From positions 186,001-250,000 of the forward strand of contig JAABSO010000001.1 of assembly GCA_011390335.1 (NCBI GenBank): 64,000 nucleotides of DNA, given 5' to 3'. The stretch comes from Desulfotignum sp. Its GTDB lineage: Bacteria > Desulfobacterota > Desulfobacteria > Desulfobacterales > Desulfobacteraceae. Position 1 is the stretch's first letter, and the number at the start of each line of letters is the position of its first letter. Made by a program: the position numbers and the translations under genes. This document shows positions 36,384-45,105 of the stretch, piece by piece. Below the pieces are notes generated by a model. The model was not told the DNA's origin, searched no databases, and was given only the letters and a program-made list of their open reading frames with translations.

Positions 36384-37019
36384 TTGTCTGCTGATCACCT
36401 GGAAACCCTTTCACATATTGCCGTGCGCAAAGCCTATAAACGCGGGGAAATGATTTTCCATGAAGGGGACAAGGGCAACGGCATATATATTGTGGAGACC
36501 GGCAGAATCAAGGTGTTCAAGCTTTCCATGGATGGAAAAGAACAGATCCTGCATATCTATGGTCCCGGCCACACCTTTGGTGAAGTCCCGGTGTTCCAGG
36601 GAAAAAATTTTCCCGCCTCGTCCATGGCCCTGGAACCTGCCGGCATTATTTTTCTGCCCAGGGACCGGTTTGTGAAATTGCTCACCACCACCCCTGCACT
36701 GGGCATGAATATGCTGGCAGATCTGTCCAGGCGGCTGCGAGACTTTACGGTGCAAATCGAAGCCTTAAGCCTCAAGGAAGTGCCTGCCAGGCTTGCCGCA
36801 TACCTGCTCACCCTGTCCAGGGAGCAAGACAATGAAGCCCGGGTCAGTCTGCCCATTTCCAAGGCCCAGCTTTCCAACCTCATCGGCACCACCCCGGAAA
36901 CCATCTCCAGAGTGTTCAAAAAAATGGGGGATGCCGGCCTCATCGAGGTCCAGACCCGCACCATTGAAATTCAGGACAAAGAAGGCTTAGAAGAACTGTC
37001 GGAATCCGGCCGTCTTTAA
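36384..37019 (+). CDS. Crp/Fnr-family transcriptional regulator
   Basis: Cyclic-nucleotide-binding fold (about residues 10-115: GDKGNGIYIVETGRIKVFKL, GPGHTFGEVPVF) with a C-terminal Crp-type helix-turn-helix, LPISKAQLSNLIG and TPETISRVFKKMG, where E-x2-S-R is the FNR-type recognition pattern for TTGAT. No cysteine cluster is present, so it does not sense oxygen by an Fe-S cluster like FNR; heme, NO or redox sensing as in HcpR/DNR is possible. The first normal start codon is TTG 36384, but the conserved ALFSGLS begins upstream at codon 36369, so the true start may be a non-standard codon. It precedes the aldehyde oxidoreductase gene. Confidence 0.85.
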   Translation: MSADHLETLSHIAVRKAYKRGEMIFHEGDKGNGIYIVETGRIKVFKLSMDGKEQILHIYGPGHTFGEVPVFQGKNFPASSMALEPAGIIFLPRDRFVKLLTTTPALGMNMLADLSRRLRDFTVQIEALSLKEVPARLAAYLLTLSREQDNEARVSLPISKAQLSNLIGTTPETISRVFKKMGDAGLIEVQTRTIEIQDKEGLEELSESGRL

Positions 37020-37240
37020 CAGACCGCCCCAAGGGGTTCTCAGGTATGTATTTTATACTGGACTTGAACCCATTGTCATGGCATAAAGGGGATACAGGTA
37101 TGTTGGGCCCGGTCCGATGGGTCACGCCGGGTTCACAGCACCACCACCAATGAGATCACAACAATGGCCGGCACTGTCTTTAAAACCATGTGCTGCCATG
37201 CAGTGTAAAAAAAATGAATGCATCTTGCCAAGGAGGAAAC

Positions 37241-38968
37241 ATGGGAAAGTTATTGCGTATCAACACAAAGAGCAAAACCTTTACGTTTGATGAAATACCT
37301 GAGAATTATGCAGGTCTGGGGGGCAGGGCCCTCACATCCAAGATGATTCTGGATGAAGTGCCGGCCACCTGCCATCCTTTGGGAAAAAACAACAAGCTCA
37401 TTTTCGCCCCCGGCGTTCTCACCGGTTCTCCTGCTGCTGATTCCGGCAGGATGTCTGCCGGCGCCAAATCGCCTCTCACAGGCGGCATCAAAGAAAGCAA
37501 TTCCGGAGGACTTGTGTCCCAGAAGCTTGCCAGGCTGGGCATCACCGCCCTGGTTCTGGAAGACAAACCCGAAGATGACGGATACTGCCTGGTGGTGGTA
37601 AACAAGGACGGGGTGCAGATCCTTCCGGCAGAGGATCTGGTCAAAAAAGGCAATTACGCTGTCATGGAAGCCCTGTGGGACAAATACGGCAAAAACGTGG
37701 GTGTGCTGAGCATCGGCCAGGCCGGCGAACAATGCCTTAAAGGGGCATCCATCAACCAGGCGGACATGAACGGCCGGCCCGGACGGGCACACGGCAGAGG
37801 CGGACTTGGTGCGGTCATGGGCTCCAAAAAAATCAAGGCCATTGTGGTGGACGACACCGGGGCCCCCCGGGTGGAAATCAAGGACCCAGAGGCGTTCAAG
37901 GCTGCCAACAAACGCTGGGTGGAAATGCTCAGAAATCACCCTGTCACCGGTGAAGGCCTGCCTGCCCTGGGCACGGCCGTGCTGGTGAATGTCATCAACG
38001 AGGCCGGAACACTGCCCACCAAAAATTTTCGCTCCGGCCGGTTTGATCATGCCCAGGCCATATCCGGAGAAGCCATGGCGGAAACCATTCAAAAACGCAA
38101 CGGTATCACCACAGAGGCATGCCATCCCGGATGCGTTATCAAATGCTCCAATGTGTACCATGGCAAAGACGGCAACTTTTTGACCTGCGGGTTTGAATAT
38201 GAAACCATCTGGGCCTTCGGGGCCCACACCACCATCCAGGATATGGATCAGATCGCCACCCTGGACAAACTGTGTGATGATTTCGGCCTGGATACCATTG
38301 AAACCGGGGTGACCATCGGCATTGCCATGGAAGGGGGCATGATCCCCTGGGGAGACGGCCAGGCTGCCATTGACCTGCTCTCCAAAGTGGGGGCGTATGC
38401 ACCGGAAGGCAAAATCATCGGAAACGGTGCCCAGTTCACCGGAGACGCTCTGGGCGTTGACCGGGTACCGGTGGTGAAAAAACAGGCACTGCCCGCCTAT
38501 GATCCCCGTACCTGTAAAGGGGTGGGCGTCACCTATGCCACCACCCCCATGGGGGCAGACCATACAGCCGGCTATGGTGTAACCGCCAACATTTTGAGTG
38601 TCGGCGGCTCGGTTGATCCCCACAAGAACGCAGGCAACATAGAATTGTCCCAGGGACTGCAGATCGCCACAGCTGCGATTGATGCAGCCGGGCTGTGTCT
38701 GTTTGTGGCTTTTGCCGTCCTGGACAACGAAGATGGACTGCCCACCGTGGCAAAGATGCTCAATGCCAGGTACGGCCTGAACCTTACCCCGGATGACATT
38801 CTGGAACTGGGAAAATCCATTCTCAGAAATGAAAAAGAGTTCAACAAAAAAGCAGGATTCACAAAAATTGACGACCAGTTGCCCGAAATGTTTACAGATC
38901 CGGTCCCCCCCCATAATGTGCCATGGGATTTTACCACTGAAGAACTGCAGAAAACTTTAAATTTCTAA
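37241..38968 (+). CDS. Tungsten/molybdopterin aldehyde:ferredoxin oxidoreductase family protein
   Basis: A 575-residue AOR-family enzyme that oxidises aldehydes with ferredoxin using a bis-pterin tungsten centre and a [4Fe-4S] cluster. The N-terminal domain begins MGKLLRINTKSKTF and has FAPGVLTGSPAADSGR and GAKSPLTGGIKESNSGG. The cluster motif CHPGCVIKC sits near residue 290, and a further Cys is in AGLCLFVAF. The start at 37241 follows AGGAGG by four bases. Substrate range is unknown. The Crp/Fnr gene lies 220 bases upstream with no other gene between, which suggests regulation by it, although no second TTGAT-N4-ATCAA site was seen directly before this gene. Confidence 0.92.
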   Translation: MGKLLRINTKSKTFTFDEIPENYAGLGGRALTSKMILDEVPATCHPLGKNNKLIFAPGVLTGSPAADSGRMSAGAKSPLTGGIKESNSGGLVSQKLARLGITALVLEDKPEDDGYCLVVVNKDGVQILPAEDLVKKGNYAVMEALWDKYGKNVGVLSIGQAGEQCLKGASINQADMNGRPGRAHGRGGLGAVMGSKKIKAIVVDDTGAPRVEIKDPEAFKAANKRWVEMLRNHPVTGEGLPALGTAVLVNVINEAGTLPTKNFRSGRFDHAQAISGEAMAETIQKRNGITTEACHPGCVIKCSNVYHGKDGNFLTCGFEYETIWAFGAHTTIQDMDQIATLDKLCDDFGLDTIETGVTIGIAMEGGMIPWGDGQAAIDLLSKVGAYAPEGKIIGNGAQFTGDALGVDRVPVVKKQALPAYDPRTCKGVGVTYATTPMGADHTAGYGVTANILSVGGSVDPHKNAGNIELSQGLQIATAAIDAAGLCLFVAFAVLDNEDGLPTVAKMLNARYGLNLTPDDILELGKSILRNEKEFNKKAGFTKIDDQLPEMFTDPVPPHNVPWDFTTEELQKTLNF

Positions 38969-38995
38969 CCCGTACATTTGTGTTTTGAAACCCGC

Positions 38996-39024
38996 AAAAG
39001 GGCAGAAAGTTTTTCTGCCCTTTT
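38996..39024 (+). terminator. Intrinsic terminator after the aldehyde oxidoreductase gene
   Basis: A 13-bp perfect stem (38996-39008 with 39012-39024) with a 3-base loop; the 3' arm ends in four T and is followed by GTTCTTAT. Confidence 0.85.
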
Positions 39025-39284
39025 GTTCTTATATGAAAGTTTTAAGTTTTAAGCTAATACCTGATTGCTTATACTTTCATCCTTTGTTGTGGTCTCTCAG
39101 GCCATGATTGTTATATGAAAGAACTTTTCAAACCGGTTGCGTTCTTTTAATATTCGGTGTGGGCATACCCGGGTTAAAAAAGATTGGTCAGCCCAAGGCT
39201 GTTATTACCTGGATTAACTACACGATTTCTGGTATATCTTCGGCTGCTTATAGGAAACAAACGGGCAGGCTGCCGGAGGATTAC
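39025..39284. other. Leader region upstream of hisD
   Basis: No separate gene is supported. The TTATATGAAAG sequence occurs twice (near 39029 and 39111). The hisD frame is open back to 39108 but the upstream part has no family likeness. GGAGGA at 39275-39280 leads to an ATG at 39285 in the hisD frame (see hisD). Confidence 0.4.
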
Positions 39285-39374
39285 ATGATTTATTGTGCCT
39301 GCAAGGCATGTCCGTTATTAAAAAAAAGCCGCCGTATTTTCTTTAAACCCCTAAACAGTAACAAATATAAAACC

Positions 39375-40673
39375 ATGAAACTTTTTGAATACCCTTCCCG
39401 GGACGCTGAAGCACATGTCAAAACAATTATAGACAGGGGCCTGGGGTTTTCCAGCGCGGATCATGACCATGTTCTGGCCTGTATCAATGATGTGAAAACC
39501 CGGGGGGACCAGGCCCTGGTGGAATTCACCAACCGGTTTGACTCGGATGCCGTGACCCTGGATACCCTGAAAGTGACGACAGAAGAATTTGATGCTGCGC
39601 TCGCATCGGTTGATGCCCGGTTTCTGGACACCCTGGACCGGGCCATATTTCAGCTCACCCGATTTCATGAAAAACAAAAACAAAAGGACTGGATCGACAC
39701 CCCGAGAAACGGGGTGATACTGGGACAACTGGTCAGGCCTGTGGGGGCGGCGGGCGTATATGCACCCGGTGCCACAGGCGGAAAAACACCATTGGTATCA
39801 TCCGTGCTCATGGGCGGCATTCCTGCAGCAGTGGCAGGCGTTTCATCCATTGTCCTCATGACCCCGCCCATGGCAGACGGCAAAATAAACCCCCATATCC
39901 TGGCAGCAGCCAAAAAGGTGGGCATCTCATCCGTTTTCAAGGCGGGCAGTGCCTGGGCCATCGCTGCTTTGGCCTATGGCACAGACCAGGTGCCAAAGGT
40001 GGATGTGATTGTGGGACCGGGCAATATTTATGTGACCCTGGCAAAAAAAATCGTTGCAGGCTCTGTGGGCATTGACATGATCGCAGGGCCCAGTGAGATT
40101 CTGATCATTGCGGACAGATCAGCTGACCCTGCATTTATTGCAGCCGACCTGTTGTCCCAGGCAGAACATGATGCCATGGCATCCGCCATCCTGGTGACCG
40201 ATTCAAGAGAACTTGCCTCCCAGACCCTGACCGCCATGGAAGACCAGTTAAAAGCGCTGCCCAGACAAAAAACCGCCAGACAGTCTCTGGACAATTTCGG
40301 GGCTGTCATGCTGGTGCCGGACATTGAAACCGGCATTGATCTGTCTAACCGTCTGGCCCCGGAACACCTGGAACTGATGGTGTCAGAACCATTTGACTAC
40401 ATTGACCGTATCCACAATGCGGGTGCCCTGTTTTTAGGATCCTACACCCCTGAACCCATAGGCGATTATATTGCCGGGCCCAACCATGTACTGCCCACCG
40501 CCGGAACTGCCCGGTTTTCCTCTGCGCTGGGCGTGGACAATTTCATAAAAAAAACCAGTCTGATTCACTATGCCAAAAAGGCCTTTCAAAACGAGGCAGA
40601 TGACGTGATCCGCCTGGCGGAAATAGAGGGCCTGCACGCCCATGCCAATTCCATAAAATTGCGGAAAAAATAG
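39375..40673 (+). CDS. hisD: Histidinol dehydrogenase
   Basis: Catalyses the last two oxidations of histidine synthesis, L-histidinol to histidine, with NAD and zinc. From ATG 39375 the product is 432 residues, the usual length. Conserved parts are RPVGAAGVYAPGATGGKTPLVSSVLM, VIVGPGNIYVTLAKK, GIDMIAGPSEILIIAD, LLSQAEHDA and NRLAPEHLEL. ATG 39375 has no ribosome site, whereas in-frame ATG 39285 has GGAGGA four bases upstream and would add 30 residues including a Cys-x-Cys-x2-Cys (CACKAC). No other his gene is nearby except hisS. Confidence 0.95.
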   Translation: MKLFEYPSRDAEAHVKTIIDRGLGFSSADHDHVLACINDVKTRGDQALVEFTNRFDSDAVTLDTLKVTTEEFDAALASVDARFLDTLDRAIFQLTRFHEKQKQKDWIDTPRNGVILGQLVRPVGAAGVYAPGATGGKTPLVSSVLMGGIPAAVAGVSSIVLMTPPMADGKINPHILAAAKKVGISSVFKAGSAWAIAALAYGTDQVPKVDVIVGPGNIYVTLAKKIVAGSVGIDMIAGPSEILIIADRSADPAFIAADLLSQAEHDAMASAILVTDSRELASQTLTAMEDQLKALPRQKTARQSLDNFGAVMLVPDIETGIDLSNRLAPEHLELMVSEPFDYIDRIHNAGALFLGSYTPEPIGDYIAGPNHVLPTAGTARFSSALGVDNFIKKTSLIHYAKKAFQNEADDVIRLAEIEGLHAHANSIKLRKK

Positions 40674-40705
40674 GTGCTGTCCCAGCATTTTCCTGGAATT
40701 ACGTA

Positions 40706-40735
40706 TTGACTAACAGGCTGATTTCAAACTATATA
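40706..40735 (+). promoter_or_regulatory. Candidate promoter of hisS
   Basis: TTGACT at 40706-40711 and TATATA at 40730-40735 with an 18-base spacer predict a start near 40742 and a 48-base leader before the hisS ATG at 40790. Confidence 0.5.
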
Positions 40736-40789
40736 GAGCGTTTACATAAAATTTTGACATTAAACCTTATACCTGAAGACGCAACCACC

Positions 40790-42055
40790 ATGCAGACCAT
40801 ACGAGGATTCAGAGATATACTGCCAGAACAGATACGGCTGTGGCAAAAAGTTGAAAAAATGGCCTTTGAATTGTTTGAAGCCTTCAACTACCGGGAAATC
40901 CGTATTCCTGTACTGGAAAAAACCCAGCTGTTCGCCCGGAGTATCGGTGAGGCCACTGATATTGTGGAAAAGGAAATGTACACCTTTGCAGACCGAAAAG
41001 GGGACAAACTGACCCTGCGGCCGGAAGCCACCGCCTCCATCTGCCGGGCCTATATCCAGCACAAGATGTATGCCAGTGATCCTGTCCGAAAATTTTATAT
41101 GACCGGGCCCATGTTCCGGCGGGAAAGGCCCCAGAAAGGCCGTTACCGCCAGTTTTATCAAATCGATGCAGAGGTGTTCGGCATTGCATCCGCCCTTGTG
41201 GACTGCGAGCTGATTTTTTTACAGAATGAACTGTTCAAAAGACTGGGCCTCACAGGTCTGAGCGCCCATATCAACAGCCTGGGATGCCCGGAATGCCGCC
41301 CGGATTTCACCCGGTCCCTGCTGGATTTTTTAGGGGAGAAAAAACATGCCCTCTGTGACATCTGCCAGCGGCGGATGACCAAAAACCCCATGCGGATACT
41401 GGACTGCAAGGTGCAGACCTGCCAGGCGGCCCTGGTTGGGGCCCCTGCCACGGTGGACCATCTGTGTTCTGCCTGTGAAGAGCATTTTAACACGGTGAAA
41501 ACCACGCTGCAAAAGCAGAAAGTGGATTTTTTCATTGACAAATCTTTGGTGCGGGGCCTGGATTACTACACCAGAACCGCCTGGGAAATTCAGACTACAA
41601 GCCTGGGGGCCCAGAGTGCTGTTGCCGGTGGCGGCCGGTATGACGGCCTGGTAAAGGAACTGGGAGGACCTCCCACCCCTGCCATCGGGTTTGCCATCGG
41701 GTTTGACCGCCTGGTGGAAGTGATGGAGCAGCTTGAACAGATAGCAGAAGAACCAGGTCCGGACCTTTTTATCGTGGCCTTAGGGGAACCTGCCATGGAA
41801 GCCGCCTATCACCTGTCCTGCGATTTGAACCGGACAGGTTTTCAGGCTGTCACCGATTTCAGGGGAAAAAGCTTGAAAGCCCTGATGAAACGGGCTGACA
41901 AGCTCAACGCCCGCCATGTGCTCATTGCCGGACAGACTGAAATGGCGGAAAACCAGGTGATTCTGCGAAACATGGCCACCAGGGAACAGGTTTCCATCCC
42001 CATGAACCATCTGGTGCCTGCGCTGAAAAAAATTTTACAAACCGATAACGGATAA
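40790..42055 (+). CDS. hisS: Histidyl-tRNA synthetase
   Basis: Class II aminoacyl-tRNA synthetase of 421 residues. The start at 40790 gives the family N-terminus MQTIRGFRDILP. Motif 1 and 2 features (LRPEATASICRAY, GPMFRRERPQKGRYRQFYQ) and motif 3 (PAIGFAIGFDRLVE) are present, as is the histidine-specific GLDYYTRTAWEI. An internal zinc-ribbon-like insertion (CPECRPDF, CDICQRRM, CSACEEHF) is visible near residues 170-260. A promoter (TTGACT-18-TATATA) lies just ahead. aspS follows after 16 bases. Confidence 0.97.
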   Translation: MQTIRGFRDILPEQIRLWQKVEKMAFELFEAFNYREIRIPVLEKTQLFARSIGEATDIVEKEMYTFADRKGDKLTLRPEATASICRAYIQHKMYASDPVRKFYMTGPMFRRERPQKGRYRQFYQIDAEVFGIASALVDCELIFLQNELFKRLGLTGLSAHINSLGCPECRPDFTRSLLDFLGEKKHALCDICQRRMTKNPMRILDCKVQTCQAALVGAPATVDHLCSACEEHFNTVKTTLQKQKVDFFIDKSLVRGLDYYTRTAWEIQTTSLGAQSAVAGGGRYDGLVKELGGPPTPAIGFAIGFDRLVEVMEQLEQIAEEPGPDLFIVALGEPAMEAAYHLSCDLNRTGFQAVTDFRGKSLKALMKRADKLNARHVLIAGQTEMAENQVILRNMATREQVSIPMNHLVPALKKILQTDNG

Positions 42056-42071
42056 CATAAGGATAGACCAG

Positions 42072-43859
42072 GTGACAGACTTACTAGGAGATATGAAGCG
42101 GACCCATTTTTGTTCTGAGCTCCGGGACACAGATATTGGAAAAAACGTGGTGTTAATGGGATGGGTGCAGCACCGCCGGGATCACGGCGGGGTTGTTTTT
42201 GTGGATCTGCGGGACAGAGAAGGCATCACCCAGGTGGTTTTCAATCCCCTGGTTTCCAGAACCGTCCATGAAAAAGCCCAGGAAATCAGAAGCGAATATG
42301 TAATCGGCATCCAGGGAAAAGTGACGGCCAGGCCGGCGGATATGATTAATCCCAATATGGCCACCGGCGCCATTGAAATCCTTGTGGAGGAACTTGCGAT
42401 CTTTTCCATGGCAAAAACCCCGATTTTCCTGATTGAAGACCGGGTGGAAGCCTCGGAAAATATCCGGCTCCAATACCGGTATCTGGACCTGCGGCGGCCC
42501 CAGCTCAAACGCAATATCCTGGCCCGGCACCAGGCCACCATGGCCATCCGCAATTACCTGGACCACAACGGCTTCATTGACATCGAGACCCCGTTTTTAA
42601 CCCGGTCCACGCCTGAAGGGGCCAGAGACTATCTGGTTCCCTCCCGGGTCAACCAGGGCCAGTTCTATGCCCTGCCCCAGTCCCCCCAGCTGTTCAAGCA
42701 GCTGCTCATGATTTCAGGATTTGACCGGTATTACCAGATTGTCAAATGTTTCCGGGATGAGGATCTGCGGGCGGACCGCCAGCCGGAATTCACCCAGATC
42801 GACATGGAGCTGTCCTTTGTCAATGAAGACCGGATCATGGAGATTGCCGAAGGCCTGATCTGTGCTATTTTCAAAAAAGTGCTGGGCACTGATCTTTCCG
42901 TTCCCTTTCCCAGGCTCACCTATGCTGCGGCCATGGACCGGTTCGGCCTGGACCGTCCGGACCTGCGGTTTGGTCTGGAACTTGTCAATGTATCAGACAT
43001 TGTGGCAGACACCGGTTTCAAGGTGTTTGCCAATGTGGTGAAAAGCGGGGGCCTGGTCAAAGCCATCAATGCAAAGGGGTGCGCTGCCTTTACCCGCAAG
43101 CAGATAGATGAGCTTACCGAATTTGCCGCTGTCTACCGGGCCAAGGGACTGGCCTGGATCAAGATCAAAGAGGACCAGTGGCAGTCGCCCATTGCCAAAT
43201 TTTTCACTGATGATGAAAAACAGACCCTGGCACAGCGCCTGGATCTTGCCCCCGGGGATATTGTGTTTTTTGTGGCAGACCAGCCCCATATCACCAATGA
43301 AGCCTTAGGCCAGCTCAGAAACGAACTGGCACGCAGGCTCAAACTTATCCCTGAAGACCAATTCTCGTTCACCTGGGTTACCGACTTTCCCCTGCTGGAA
43401 TACGATGAAACAGAAAAGCGTTACCAGGCCCTGCACCACCCCTTTACCGCCCCCAGTGAAGCAGACATTGCCAAACTTGACACCGATCCGCTGCAGGTCA
43501 ACTCCCGGGCCTATGACCTGGTCCTCAACGGCATTGAAATCGGCGGGGGCAGTATCCGGATCCATGACACAGCCCTCCAGGAAAAGGTACTGGCGTGCCT
43601 GGGTATCCAGCAGGAAGAAGCCCGTGAAAAATTCGGTTTTCTGCTGGAAGCTTTGGCTGCGGGCGCCCCGCCCCACGGCGGTATTGCCTTTGGCCTGGAC
43701 CGGCTCATCATGCTGTTGTGCAAAGAAGATTCCATCAGGAACGTTATTGCCTTTCCCAAGACCCAGAAAGCCACCTGTCTTCTCACGGAAGCCCCGTCCA
43801 GTACATCACCGGCCCAGCTCCAGGAACTGGGTATCAGGATATCCAAAATCGGGGAATAA
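42072..43859 (+). CDS. aspS: Aspartyl-tRNA synthetase
   Basis: Class II synthetase of 595 residues with the bacterial layout: an N-terminal OB domain (VVLMGWVQHRRDHGGVVFVDLRDREG), the catalytic core with motif 2 (IVKCFRDEDLRADRQPEFTQIDMELSF), a central GAD insertion (about 300-420) and motif 3 (GGIAFGLDRLIMLL). GTG 42072 has AAGGA eight bases upstream; the ATG at 42093 has AGGAG only two bases away, too close, so GTG is preferred. It probably charges Asp-tRNA only, or Asp/Asn if asparaginyl-tRNA synthetase is absent, which cannot be told here. Confidence 0.96.
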   Translation: MTDLLGDMKRTHFCSELRDTDIGKNVVLMGWVQHRRDHGGVVFVDLRDREGITQVVFNPLVSRTVHEKAQEIRSEYVIGIQGKVTARPADMINPNMATGAIEILVEELAIFSMAKTPIFLIEDRVEASENIRLQYRYLDLRRPQLKRNILARHQATMAIRNYLDHNGFIDIETPFLTRSTPEGARDYLVPSRVNQGQFYALPQSPQLFKQLLMISGFDRYYQIVKCFRDEDLRADRQPEFTQIDMELSFVNEDRIMEIAEGLICAIFKKVLGTDLSVPFPRLTYAAAMDRFGLDRPDLRFGLELVNVSDIVADTGFKVFANVVKSGGLVKAINAKGCAAFTRKQIDELTEFAAVYRAKGLAWIKIKEDQWQSPIAKFFTDDEKQTLAQRLDLAPGDIVFFVADQPHITNEALGQLRNELARRLKLIPEDQFSFTWVTDFPLLEYDETEKRYQALHHPFTAPSEADIAKLDTDPLQVNSRAYDLVLNGIEIGGGSIRIHDTALQEKVLACLGIQQEEAREKFGFLLEALAAGAPPHGGIAFGLDRLIMLLCKEDSIRNVIAFPKTQKATCLLTEAPSSTSPAQLQELGIRISKIGE

Positions 43860-43918
43860 GCGGACAGGCATACGCGTTGTTACAGGTGGCACCGGAAGGA
43901 GCGTCAGGTGGTGAAATC

Positions 43919-43963
43919 TTTGGCCGCACGCCACCCACAGGGAGCGGGGGACGAGCGGCCAAA
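43919..43963. terminator. Possible hairpin between convergent aspS and minE
   Basis: A 9-bp stem (43919-43927 with 43955-43963) spans a 27-base loop in the 140-base convergent gap. No clear T-tract is present on either side, so this is a weak bidirectional terminator candidate. Confidence 0.3.
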
Positions 43964-43999
43964 AGAAAAGAGAGCTGGTTAAATGCGGTTACCCTGACT

Positions 44000-44266
44000 T
44001 CATGTCTTTTTGCGCTTTACATGGAGGATGGGGGTGTTGAATACCAGGGCAGACACATTGTCATCCCGTTTGACTTTTAACTCCAGAGAATCTGTATCGA
44101 TTTCAAAATATTTGGAAATCACATCCACAATATCCTGCTGCAGATCGGTTAATGTGGTGTCGTTGACTTCGAGTTTGTCATAAATCAAAGAGAATTGAAG
44201 CCGCTTTTTGGCGTCATCCCTGCTGTTTTTTTTGGTGGTGAACCGTTTGAACAATCCGCTGAGCAT
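44000..44266 (-). CDS. minE: Cell-division topological specificity factor MinE
   Basis: An 88-residue protein that drives MinCD off the membrane and sets the midcell. The N-terminal membrane-targeting and MinD-contact region is LSGLFKRFTTK...AKKRLQFSLIYDK, followed by the dimer domain LQQDIVDVISKYFEID. ATG 44266 has AAGGAG seven bases upstream. It lies 11 bases after minD in a minC-minD-minE operon. Confidence 0.93.
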   Translation of the reverse strand: MLSGLFKRFTTKKNSRDDAKKRLQFSLIYDKLEVNDTTLTDLQQDIVDVISKYFEIDTDSLELKVKRDDNVSALVFNTPILHVKRKKT

Positions 44267-44277
44267 CAAAATTCTCC

Positions 44278-45078
44278 TTATTGTTTTAACCCGAATGTCT
44301 TGCTGAGTTTATGCCACATGCTGGTTTTATAGACAGGCATCTCAATGGGCAGATCTTCTTCTCCGTTCAGGCGCCGGGCAATCTGGCGAAAGGCCATTCC
44401 CGCCTTTGAATCATTCTGCAGCACAAGGGGGGTGCCGGTATTGGAAGAAATCAGCACTTTTTCATCCATGGGCACCAGCCCCACAAGGTCAATGGACAAG
44501 ACTTCCAGCACATCTTCGTGGCTGAGCATTTCCCCGCGCACCACCCGGGCGGGTTCAATGCGGTTGACGATCAGTTTGGGGTTCAAAGACCGTGCATACA
44601 ACAGCCCGATGACCCGGTCCGCATCCCTGACAGCTGACACATCCGGGGTGCAGATAACCAATGCTTCGTCAGCAGATACCACCGAATTTTCAAAGCCCCG
44701 CTCAATGCCCGCTGGTGAATCCATGATGATAAAATCAAATTTGGACCGCAGCTGCTTGGCAACTCTTTCAACGCCGGCAGTGGTGAGCACGTCCTTGTTG
44801 TCACTCTGGGAGGCGGGAATCAAAAACAGGTTTTCAATTCTTCTGTCCCGGATGGCTGCCTGTTCAACTTTGCACCGGCCCTGGACCACATCCACAATAT
44901 TAAAAACGATCCGATTTTCAAGCCCCATGACAACATCAAGGTTCCGCAGTCCGATATCCATATCCACAATGGCCACGCGATTGCCTTCAAGGGCAAGGGC
45001 CGCGCCAATGGAAGAGGTGGCAGTGGTTTTGCCTACGCCGCCTTTTCCGGATGTGACTACAATGATTTTTCCTTCCAA
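44278..45078 (-). CDS. minD: Septum-site determining ATPase MinD
   Basis: A 266-residue deviant Walker A ATPase that recruits MinC to the membrane. Motifs are VVTSGKGGVGKTTATSSIG, DMDIGLRNLDVVMG and DSPAGIERGF. The C-terminal amphipathic membrane helix (SMWHKLSKTFGLK) is present. It starts at TTG 45078 with AGAGGTG upstream. Located between minC and minE. Confidence 0.96.
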   Translation of the reverse strand: MEGKIIVVTSGKGGVGKTTATSSIGAALALEGNRVAIVDMDIGLRNLDVVMGLENRIVFNIVDVVQGRCKVEQAAIRDRRIENLFLIPASQSDNKDVLTTAGVERVAKQLRSKFDFIIMDSPAGIERGFENSVVSADEALVICTPDVSAVRDADRVIGLLYARSLNPKLIVNRIEPARVVRGEMLSHEDVLEVLSIDLVGLVPMDEKVLISSNTGTPLVLQNDSKAGMAFRQIARRLNGEEDLPIEMPVYKTSMWHKLSKTFGLKQ

Positions 45079-45105
45079 GTTCGCACCTCTATAGTTAAAT
45101 TATGA

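Noticed and set aside
37250..38914. A 554-residue open frame opposite the aldehyde oxidoreductase
   Set aside because: It is an antisense shadow of a strongly conserved gene; no ribosome site, and its sequence has no family likeness.
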